A stretch of DNA of 64,000 nucleotides from Paenibacillus sp. TCA20. GTDB taxonomy: Bacteria > Bacillota > Bacilli > Paenibacillales > Paenibacillaceae. The stretch covers positions 62,001 through 126,000 of the forward strand of contig NZ_BBIW01000007.1 of assembly GCF_000732325.1 (NCBI RefSeq), given 5' to 3'. The notes beneath the pieces are model-generated. The model searched no databases, had not been told where the DNA came from, and was given only the letters and a program-made list of their open reading frames with translations. Both the position numbers and the translations under genes were made by a program. Of this stretch, positions 9,801 through 16,304 are shown one piece after another. The stretch's first letter is position 1. Every line of letters starts with the position of its first letter.

Positions 9801-10581
9801 TTGGTGTGATGCGAATCGTGCTCGTTCCTCCGCCACTGACTCGGGAAGAGGTGACAGGTATTGTATCCACAACCTGATTGTTCGATCGTTTAATAATCTC
9901 AATGCTGCCTGCTGCTGGATACATGTCTTTGCTAAATTTCAGAGCAAGCGAAGAGGAAGGAAGTACTCCTGTCGCATTATGCGCAGGTGTCTTCTCCACG
10001 ACAGTCACTTCTCCCATCCCTTCTGTCCAGAACCGCCATGTAGCCGCATCCTGGATCCCTTCAAAAGAGACATCCTGCTCGTTCACAAATACGCCGGGGT
10101 CAATCAGAACATAATATCCACCACTGTTCAGCTGAGCTGTACCCATATCGAATGTAACGTATGTACCATATCCGTCTGAAGGAACTTCTGTCCCGTCTTT
10201 GTGATCATATATTTTCACTTCTGTATCCATATCAAATTGCTTGACCATGCGATTGTCAGACAGACTCTGAATCTTCACGGATCCGCCGTCCTGTCCTTTT
10301 CGTACATTCTCTGTCAACTGAATTGCCAGACTCGGCTTCCTTGGCACCTCAACTTGCCCTGAGTACGGGTATAACTCCTGTACATTCTCAATTTGAGCCG
10401 CCATTGTCTGTACTGACTTCAACTGCGAGGATGTTGCAAGCTGCGGGCTTGCCTGCAGCGACATGGTTTGTCCTATTGTTATCTGTACTGGTGCTTCAGC
10501 ATAGCTTGTGCCTACTCCTGCACTGACAGCAATCTGGAGGGTCAAGGCACAGACCAGCATCCATGATAATCCCTTTTTCAT
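6814..10581 (-). CDS. SLH-domain surface protein with Ig-like repeats
   Basis: 1255 aa, exported. A Sec signal peptide covers residues 1-29. The N-terminal half has SbsA-type Ig-like domains (for example PSDGSMSAPVDQSLTITFNK), followed by four or more SwmB-like repeats marked by VRLSYSPGVRPVQDLSG and close variants (VTLSYIPGVKRLTDL, VTLAYSPGAIPLKS). The last 187 residues are three SLH domains with ITRAEFAGM, ITREQMAIM and ATRAQAAVM, the motif class that binds pyruvylated wall polymer. AAAGGAGTGAG precedes the ATG. It is not in an operon. Inferred role: a wall-attached structural or adhesive S-layer-associated protein. The csaB cluster at 24.4-29.8 kb would supply its ligand. Confidence 0.92.
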   Translation of the reverse strand: MKKGLSWMLVCALTLQIAVSAGVGTSYAEAPVQITIGQTMSLQASPQLATSSQLKSVQTMAAQIENVQELYPYSGQVEVPRKPSLAIQLTENVRKGQDGGSVKIQSLSDNRMVKQFDMDTEVKIYDHKDGTEVPSDGYGTYVTFDMGTAQLNSGGYYVLIDPGVFVNEQDVSFEGIQDAATWRFWTEGMGEVTVVEKTPAHNATGVLPSSSLALKFSKDMYPAAGSIEIIKRSNNQVVDTIPVTSSRVSGGGTSTIRITPTAALENNTVYDVVVPLGAFWDAHQNRSQPIAKGSWSFTVSTDTSALTVSSLSPSDGSMSAPVDQSLTITFNKALNPSYTGSVTIRKAGGSEVASRTVINSSNPRQLIITPTGQLEYNTTYQIDVPGGVFRDAAGNTFAGLTGSRSWSFKTFTRDTTAPVLQSSKMYTNTLIRLTYNEVLSTSVKPLNSSYTVTVNGENRGISDVSVSGDTVYVMLDTGVAVGQVVRLSYSPGVRPVQDLSGNSASSFSNREIVNDLDSVLSKPREGTVYGNTLYLYFTESVKVTASNARDQFQVTANGSSIGVSSIGISSGSAVTLILSRAVTDGEVIRVTYTPGSYPLKDYREQALPGFSDFFVRNTYDTKAPEFVETWAGGNKLYIQYNEALRTDNLPLKSQFSVLVNRSPLYVNSVEVNEDTVELTLANSLAVNQDVTLSYIPGVKRLTDLNYNPAGYLDLIPVTVYGSGSVKQASVQGQTVTLTMSETMQTQSSITPSQFTIMAGGQSVQVASASVQNQTVTITLTAPVYAGQNVTLAYSPGAIPLKSAKGETLTGFGPFTLQNRTSSSTGGGSTSMPNGLSVLDSSLFNETGYVLNSSAAAKSSAMSKYNRSVNAYTPSTELLKQAYSYINASGGTPMVAVEVPQTESAAVVGFKLQALDEIKRLNSRSVIGVRYGDVLYTLPVDQLELNTIAGAANTNIIGSTLYIQLEAVTPSSSVAMDQLLGQSSASKLSSIMDASIYISNDSSTFKTALTYNGQLYLRLSGTVSSSTLGLVKMDNTIQRLSPVPFQMTKTRDTQIVQAKLAGNQAVVPASHPVTYIGMNSHWARTSIERLASMWIIDQPGGSNYEPDRPITRAEFAGMIARSLGLDSNFEESRRFGDVPYSISGAYIGAATKAGIITGHQDGTFKPDQLITREQMAIMMVRALHYGGHESALNGTPNSILSKFKDRVYIQAPNIVAEAVQQGIIEGMTQNTFKPGGNATRAQAAVMITRMLSIYTK

Positions 10582-10701
10582 TATGCAGCACTCACTCCTT
10601 TCAAATTTACATCCTAAATACAGACCTCTTCTTTACATCGGTCATTTGGAAAATATAGTTTAGCGATTGGAATCAGCTTCCCAACCATTTCTGCACAGCA
10701 A

Positions 10702-10733
10702 AAAGCCCTCGATGGCAATCCATCGAAGGCTTT
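10702..10733 (-). terminator. Rho-independent terminator of metK
   Basis: A 14-bp stem with one mismatch (10702-10715 with 10720-10733) and a 4-base loop, followed on the minus strand by TTTTTGC. Confidence 0.9.
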
Positions 10734-10796
10734 AAATCAAGCAGCTCTCTTATTCCGAGCTTATTCTGTTCCGTTCATTTCGTCTGCAATGGCTAA

Positions 10797-11999
10797 TTAT
10801 AGACCCGCTTGGCTCTTCAATACATCTGCTTTGTCAATGCGTTCCCAAGGCAGATCAATATCAGTACGGCCAAAGTGGCCATATGCCGCCGTTTGCTTGT
10901 AGATCGGACGACGCAGATCCAGCATACGAATAATGCCAGCCGGACGAAGGTCGAAGTTGTTTCGCACAAGTTCAACCAGCTTCTCTTCACTGATCTTGCC
11001 TGTGCCGTATGTATCGACGTTGATCGATACCGGATTCGCTACGCCAATCGCGTATGCAAGCTGAATCTCCGCCTTATCAGCAAGTCCCGCTGCTACGAGA
11101 TTCTTCGCTACATAGCGTGCTGCATAAGCAGCAGAACGGTCTACCTTAGTAGGGTCCTTACCGGAGAAAGCTCCGCCGCCATGACGAGCATAGCCGCCAT
11201 ACGTATCTACAATAATCTTGCGTCCTGTAAGTCCTGCATCCCCTTGAGGTCCACCGATGACAAAGCGTCCAGTCGGGTTAATGAAGTATTTCGTTTCACT
11301 ATCCAGAAGTTCAGCAGGAACGACAGGAGACAATACATGTTCTCGAATATCAGCCTGAATTTGCTCAAGCGTAATATCTTCGGCATGCTGTGTAGATACT
11401 ACGATGGTGTCCACACGAACCGGCTTGTTGCCGTCATATTCAATCGTGACTTGAGTCTTGCCGTCCGGACGAAGGTAGCCAAGTGTGCCATCCTTACGAA
11501 CTTCAGCCAGACGACGAGCGATACGATGAGACAGAGCAATTGGGAGTGGCATAAGCTCTGGTGTCTCATTGGTTGCAAAACCAAACATCAGACCTTGGTC
11601 ACCTGCACCGATATTTTCTGTTTCCTTCTCCATTTGAGCCGGGTCACGGTTCTCTAGTGCCGCATTTACGCCCTGAGCAATGTCCTTGGACTGCTCGTTC
11701 AGGGAAGTGAGTACAGCGGAAGTCTGGTAGTCAAAACCATATTTCGCACGCGTATATCCGATCTCTTTAATGGTGTTACGCGCAATGGCCGAAATGTCGA
11801 TATAATCAGCTGTAGAAGTAATCTCACCGATAACCAGCACAAGTCCAGTTGCAACAGATACTTCACAGGCTACACGGGCATTCGGATCGGCTTCAATAAA
11901 TGCATCCAGCACTGCGTCTGATATCTGATCACAGATTTTATCTGGATGTCCTTCAGTTACAGACTCTGATGTGAATAAGTGACGCCCTTTAACAGACAT
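10797..11999 (-). CDS. metK: S-adenosylmethionine synthetase
   Basis: 400 aa, makes SAM from methionine and ATP in the cytoplasm. Family motifs: [14 protein letters not shown] near the N-terminus, [11 protein letters not shown] and [19 protein letters not shown]. Start: ATG at 11999, 12 bases after GGGAGG; an in-frame TTG four codons earlier abuts the GGAGG and cannot be used with it. Length is normal. No S-box riboswitch could be seen upstream, unlike B. subtilis metK. Instead there is a short leader with a terminator-like hairpin (12062-12098). Sense codons lack TTA, CTA and TCA over long stretches, consistent with high expression. Confidence 0.98.
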   Translation of the reverse strand: MSVKGRHLFTSESVTEGHPDKICDQISDAVLDAFIEADPNARVACEVSVATGLVLVIGEITSTADYIDISAIARNTIKEIGYTRAKYGFDYQTSAVLTSLNEQSKDIAQGVNAALENRDPAQMEKETENIGAGDQGLMFGFATNETPELMPLPIALSHRIARRLAEVRKDGTLGYLRPDGKTQVTIEYDGNKPVRVDTIVVSTQHAEDITLEQIQADIREHVLSPVVPAELLDSETKYFINPTGRFVIGGPQGDAGLTGRKIIVDTYGGYARHGGGAFSGKDPTKVDRSAAYAARYVAKNLVAAGLADKAEIQLAYAIGVANPVSINVDTYGTGKISEEKLVELVRNNFDLRPAGIIRMLDLRRPIYKQTAAYGHFGRTDIDLPWERIDKADVLKSQAGL

Positions 12000-12061
12000 T
12001 GTAGTAATCAACCTCCCACATATATGGATATTATGGTCTTTCCCCCATACGTTTATCCTTT

Positions 12062-12098
12062 AAACAAAAAACGAACCTTTTCCACCATGGAAAAGGTT
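12062..12098 (-). terminator. Terminator-like hairpin in the metK leader
   Basis: A perfect 10-bp stem (12074-12083 with 12089-12098) is followed on the minus strand by CG and six T. It lies 75-100 bases upstream of metK and just downstream of two plausible promoters (12109-12147). It therefore either ends read-through from the SASP gene or attenuates metK itself. Confidence 0.8.
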
Positions 12099-12108
12099 GC
12101 AGTACATC

Positions 12109-12147
12109 CTCATACGACATGTTAACGTATTTGTCAATCCGTGTCAA
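12109..12147 (-). promoter_or_regulatory. Predicted SigA promoter(s) of metK
   Basis: TTGACA (12132-12137), a 17-base gap and TATGAG (12109-12114). An overlapping alternative is TTGACA (12142-12147), 17 bases and TAACAT (12119-12124). Start sites near 12102 or 12112 would put the hairpin 12074-12098 at the very 5' end of the metK transcript. Confidence 0.7.
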
Positions 12148-12224
12148 TCTGATAAAGTATGAATATTCCAGTCGGATATTACGGTTTTATTGTCCTTTTT
12201 ACAGACAGAATGTAGTGATGCTTC

Positions 12225-12503
12225 CTACAGATTAGGTATCTGGAAGGAACTAGACTCCGCCGATCGAACAAGGCGTTTCGTAATTTCACCGCCAATAGAT
12301 CCATTTTCTCTAGATGTCAGGTAGCCCCATCCAGCAAACGAAGATTGGCCACTCGTAGATCCCAGCTCGTCTCCGAATTCGGTGTCTGCGCCTCCTGCAT
12401 GCGAACCTCCTGTGTAAATACCAAACTCCGCTGCGATTTCATATTTCATTTGCTCCAGCATTTGACGGCATTCCGGAACTAATTTGCTTTTGTTTCTTGC
12501 CAT
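12225..12503 (-). CDS. Small acid-soluble spore protein, alpha/beta type
   Basis: 92 aa, DNA-binding protein of the dormant spore core, made in the forespore and cut by the GPR protease at germination. The signature [10 protein letters not shown] includes the GPR site, and [10 protein letters not shown] is the second family motif. AGGAGGTG precedes the ATG by 8 bases. Between the two motifs is a Gly/Ser-rich stretch of about 40 residues, longer than in the classical B. subtilis proteins. It is transcribed alone ahead of metK. The gene number (sspA/B/C/D type) cannot be told from sequence alone. Confidence 0.95.
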   Translation of the reverse strand: MARNKSKLVPECRQMLEQMKYEIAAEFGIYTGGSHAGGADTEFGDELGSTSGQSSFAGWGYLTSRENGSIGGEITKRLVRSAESSSFQIPNL

Positions 12504-12736
12504 GATCTATGCACCTCCTGTGTATTGTTCTTGCAGGTATATTGTTTGTAACTCAGGGGCTTTATAGACTGGCGAATCATTGTTACTTATGGAAAAATGA
12601 CACACAATAAGCAAAACATCCATAGATGAAATTGCAATTAAAAGGACACATTGGGCTGATCTCTCCAATTAACTTAATCCCTCATATGTAATAAAGCATC
12701 CAATTATCAGTCAAGTTGTAGCTTTCAGCTCTCTAT

Positions 12737-12779
12737 AAAAAAGACGTTCCGCCTCATATATAATATGAAGCGAAACGTC
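12737..12779 (-). terminator. Rho-independent terminator after the 165-aa exported protein gene
   Basis: Stem 12743-12752 with 12770-12779 (one mismatch), extended by pairing of the AT-rich loop, then TTTTTT on the minus strand. Confidence 0.85.
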
Positions 12780-12793
12780 GCATACTAACCCTA

Positions 12794-13291
12794 TTATTGC
12801 AATGTATAAGCTCCCCGAACCATAACGGTAAGATTGTACTTATTACCCTGCTGTACTTCAATGCCTCTACCCTCACGAGGGAAAGAGAGAAGATGGTTGT
12901 TCGTAATTGCTGTTCCATTGGTCAAGTCCTGTCCTGCAGTCAGATCCGCTACACCGTTCGCATCTGCAGAATAGATAACAGCCTTGCCGCTGCGAACAAT
13001 AAACTCTGTGCCAGCTCCCGCAACAAGGCGTTGGCCAGGCTTCACCACTACGATCTTCAGTTCTTCGCCTGCACTTGGGGCTGATGGCTCAGATGGTCCC
13101 GCACTACCTCCACCGTTCAGTGCATTTTGTATCGCCTTATCTACATAGCTCTTCGTAACGACAGGATCATCGGCTGTTCCCGGCTGAGAATTAACCGATG
13201 CACCGTCTGCCGTAATATTCATAACGGATCCGATCCATATTCCACCGCCGATTGCGACGGCAGCCATACCTAATTTCAACATGCGCTTCAT
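12794..13291 (-). CDS. Exported protein of unknown function downstream of the 933-aa repeat protein
   Basis: 165 aa. The ATG at 13291 follows AGAGGAGG with an 8-base gap; an in-frame start 60 bases upstream lacks such a site. Residues 1-30 (MKRMLKLGMAAVAIGGGIW) form a signal peptide or anchor. A Gly/Ser/Pro-rich linker (about 70-80) follows, then an 85-residue C-terminal domain starting ELKIVVVKPGQRL that looks all-beta. The gene starts 89 bases after the stop of the 933-aa gene with no terminator between, so the two are probably co-transcribed. I do not recognise the family. Proximity to the S-layer gene suggests a cell-surface role, which is inference only. Confidence 0.8.
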   Translation of the reverse strand: MKRMLKLGMAAVAIGGGIWIGSVMNITADGASVNSQPGTADDPVVTKSYVDKAIQNALNGGGSAGPSEPSAPSAGEELKIVVVKPGQRLVAGAGTEFIVRSGKAVIYSADANGVADLTAGQDLTNGTAITNNHLLSFPREGRGIEVQQGNKYNLTVMVRGAYTLQ

Positions 13292-13380
13292 GATGTGTTC
13301 CTCCTCTAATCTATCAAACCCATAATTAATATGATAGAGCGATTTTGCCATATAGACAAGAAGAACTTGGCAACTAAAGT

Positions 13381-16182
13381 CTATTCTTCAGGAATTACAG
13401 CAGGAAGCCGATTAGGGTTATAGTACATGGACTGTCCTGCGATCTTTAACTTCTCCCCTTGGAACTCGTCATAGACTGATATTTGGTAGGTTCCAGCTCT
13501 GCGGTCTTCAAAGATCCGATCATCAATTGACCAGGACAGAAGCTGGTTTGCTCCGAGCTTCATGTCCGTGCCTGGAACCAGTTCCTTGGCAAAGACTCTG
13601 CCGGTAGAGTCAGCGATCTCCACAATGAACTTATGCTCATTCTCAGGTAGACTATACTCGTTGTTTTGGCTAAGCGTATAGTACCATTCAATAGATACAT
13701 TGGATCCGCCAGACAGGTAAGAATCAAAGGTATGTGTCTGTACCTGATAAGGAAATAATTCAAAATTCTGAATCGTTGCTAATGCCGTAACCTGCTGAGG
13801 GCTGATCTCAAGGGATGCAGCATTAACGTAGCCAGTCGACACCTCTTTGACCGGCGTCAGCTTGTCCTCTGTCACTCCCTCACCCACGATAAGGCGCATA
13901 TCGGAAACCGTCACTCGTTTAGGGACCTTTGTCCACATCGTGACGATACTCTTGTCTTCAGGTCCTGCCGGATAATCGATCTGTTTGACATTTGCTTTGA
14001 AATAGAGGCCGCTGGAAGACATATAATATCCGCTGAGCTGAGACAGATCGGCTTGACGATTCTCCATATTGGTCATTTCAAGCTCTGTATACACAAGATC
14101 AGTCGTTGTCCCTGGATAGACGAGGGATTTTCTTGTTTTAATCTCTGCTTTTTTCCCTAGTGTCGTTAAGGTATATGCTTCATCCTTCTCAATCTCTGGT
14201 ACCTTTGGAATAGCCCCAATATTTGTAAGCTTAATCCACTCTGTGGATTCTTCCCCTACCTTCTCTTCAAGCGCTACTTGCAGCTGAGCGATATCCAGCG
14301 ATGTAGGAATTTTCGTTACAAGATACATATCAACGGCTTGCCCTGGTCCAAGTAATGAAGCGGCCTGGCTCTTGATCAATTTGGTGCTGCTCGCATCCTT
14401 CGCTGCATCAATGGTGTACACACCTTGCAGATCTGGGAGATGAAGAGTCTTCACCGAAGTGTTCTTAATGGTCAGCTTGGCAGAGAGCAGATCCCCGTCT
14501 GTCCAAGGCAAACGTTGAATGGATGACCAAGTCACACCATAGGTTCCACTGTCATTCTTCACGGAGATCTCTCGCCCAAGCGTATTTTGCAATGAGGATG
14601 GCTGAGGAAGAATATACACCCCTGCCGGATAACTATAAGCTGGTGCTTTGCTCTCTGGATCTTCCGATTTAGGTGTATTCATAATCAGCTTGAGAGCGCC
14701 TTGTGCAACTTCATAGGACACCGAGATATCCAGCTTAATTGTCTTCTCAGCACCTGGCTGTAAAGATAGATTCTCCAGTGCTTTGGTTGTAATCGGATAG
14801 GAGTTTCCGTTTCCGCTCTTTAATAAGAATTCATATTTCGGCACCGTAATGGTTTCTTTACTAATGTTCTTGAATTTAAAGGATAAGGATAAATCATTGC
14901 TGCCATAACTCTGACTGACAGTCGCTGCTTCAAGCGTCGTTTCAAGCTTCAAATTCCCTACCGTGACTTGTCTTGGTTTAAAAGGTTGCGTCGCTACGGT
15001 CTGTGTTGTACTTGCCGCAGGCAGTTGCAAGGTAGCGAGTGGCAGTACGGTCTTGGCTTCGCCTTCCTCCTCTACAACAATGAGCTCCGCTCCCGCCAGC
15101 TTGACCGACTTCGGAATACTGGAGAGCAGCTTCAATGTCTTATTCTCTTGTGGCTGAATACTAAAGGTGGCATCTGCCGAATCCAATAGCAGCGGATAGT
15201 TACTGCCCCCAGCTGTTCTCAGAATCCATTTTGCTGTAGGATTCTCCAGCAGTTTGTAGCCTGTATTATGGAGATTCACACTGATCTCTGCATAGTTGTA
15301 ATCCGAACCCGAATGAAGCTCAAATTTTGATACTTTAATCTTGATCGGAATATCGTTGAGACGAATGGTCTTGGATTGTTTGACTGGTGTAGACAAAGTA
15401 TACGATGCCGGCACATTAAACTGCCCTAGATGGCTCTCATAGTTCGTTTTACTGAAATCCCATTTGACGATCTGGAACAGGAGATCACTGACTTTCACGT
15501 TCTTTCCGACCTTTACAATATAGGTAACTGAAAGGGACGAGCCAGCAGCTACACTTTTCTTTACCTGATCCCGTGCAATGAGGTTGGGAGAATACAATGT
15601 TCCGCCCTTTGTCTTCACTTTGGTCCAATAATCGATAAGCATTAATGTCTTGCTGTCATTATTCTGATAGGTCAGGGTGTAGGTGAGGGTCTTGCCATCT
15701 TCTTGCGTAAGTACATTGAGATCGGTAAGTTTAACGATGCTCTTAGATGTTAATTTAACGGGTTTGAGGTTATTAAGTGTATGTATCGGTTTGTCACTTT
15801 TTGTCGATGATGAAGTGGGGCTTTTGCTTGTTGAGGAATTCTTTGATGTTGAGGTTGATTTAGGCTTACTAGCCGATGCTCCGATTTGATTATGATCGGA
15901 ATTGGAGTTCATTAAGCCTGCTCCAAGTAGTTCTGCTCTTGGCATCTGCCCGCTATACAGTAAGTGTGATGGAGTTAATGTGGATGTGTCTGAATAAGTG
16001 GACGCTAACGGATGAAGCGGGAGAGCTTGTACAACTTGATCTGGGTCAGGAATTGAAACAAGCTGCGTTCCTATTAAATCGCTTGATTCATCTGATACAG
16101 CCCCTACGGAAGTCGCTTGTCCGATTATAAGTATCGCAGCGGTGATCCAAAGTAAGGCTTTTTGAGTATGTTTATGATCCAC
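13381..16182 (-). CDS. Large exported protein built from repeated Ig-like modules, function unknown
   Basis: 933 aa, GTG start behind TTGGAGGT. Residues 1-28 are a signal peptide. A Ser/Thr/Lys-rich linker lies at about 108-135. The rest consists of at least five roughly 90-110-residue modules sharing a pattern of a polar N-x-S/T core, a hydrophobic strand, a Tyr/Gly turn and a closing strand (for example TYQNNDSKTLMLID, NLHNTGYKLLENP, KFKNISKETITVP, TIKNTSVKTLHLP). This resembles intracellular-proteinase-inhibitor or DUF4352-like beta-sandwiches. No SLH, LPXTG or catalytic motif is seen. It lies just after the S-layer gene terminator and before the 165-aa gene. A structural or scaffold surface protein is the best inference. 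Confidence 0.82.
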   Translation of the reverse strand: MDHKHTQKALLWITAAILIIGQATSVGAVSDESSDLIGTQLVSIPDPDQVVQALPLHPLASTYSDTSTLTPSHLLYSGQMPRAELLGAGLMNSNSDHNQIGASASKPKSTSTSKNSSTSKSPTSSSTKSDKPIHTLNNLKPVKLTSKSIVKLTDLNVLTQEDGKTLTYTLTYQNNDSKTLMLIDYWTKVKTKGGTLYSPNLIARDQVKKSVAAGSSLSVTYIVKVGKNVKVSDLLFQIVKWDFSKTNYESHLGQFNVPASYTLSTPVKQSKTIRLNDIPIKIKVSKFELHSGSDYNYAEISVNLHNTGYKLLENPTAKWILRTAGGSNYPLLLDSADATFSIQPQENKTLKLLSSIPKSVKLAGAELIVVEEEGEAKTVLPLATLQLPAASTTQTVATQPFKPRQVTVGNLKLETTLEAATVSQSYGSNDLSLSFKFKNISKETITVPKYEFLLKSGNGNSYPITTKALENLSLQPGAEKTIKLDISVSYEVAQGALKLIMNTPKSEDPESKAPAYSYPAGVYILPQPSSLQNTLGREISVKNDSGTYGVTWSSIQRLPWTDGDLLSAKLTIKNTSVKTLHLPDLQGVYTIDAAKDASSTKLIKSQAASLLGPGQAVDMYLVTKIPTSLDIAQLQVALEEKVGEESTEWIKLTNIGAIPKVPEIEKDEAYTLTTLGKKAEIKTRKSLVYPGTTTDLVYTELEMTNMENRQADLSQLSGYYMSSSGLYFKANVKQIDYPAGPEDKSIVTMWTKVPKRVTVSDMRLIVGEGVTEDKLTPVKEVSTGYVNAASLEISPQQVTALATIQNFELFPYQVQTHTFDSYLSGGSNVSIEWYYTLSQNNEYSLPENEHKFIVEIADSTGRVFAKELVPGTDMKLGANQLLSWSIDDRIFEDRRAGTYQISVYDEFQGEKLKIAGQSMYYNPNRLPAVIPEE

Positions 16183-16260
16183 GTCTGTACCTCCAATTGT
16201 TTCCTTTTTTTGAAGTTACTATATAGACGCTGGTTTCGATAGAAAAGTTTCTTTTGAATT

Positions 16261-16291
16261 AAAAAAGAAGAGGTGGAGACCACCTCTTCTT
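16261..16291 (-). terminator. Rho-independent terminator of the S-layer gene
   Basis: A 12-bp perfect stem (16265-16276 with 16280-16291), a 3-base loop and six T on the minus strand, 14 bases after the S-layer stop codon. Confidence 0.95.
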
Positions 16292-16304
16292 TGTTTAGTA
16301 GTAA

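Noticed and set aside
10809..11657. 282-codon plus-strand open frame
   Set aside because: Register-aligned antisense of metK.
12101..12224. SAM (S-box) riboswitch before metK
   Set aside because: The expected aptamer elements could not be found; only promoters and a short terminator-like hairpin are present.
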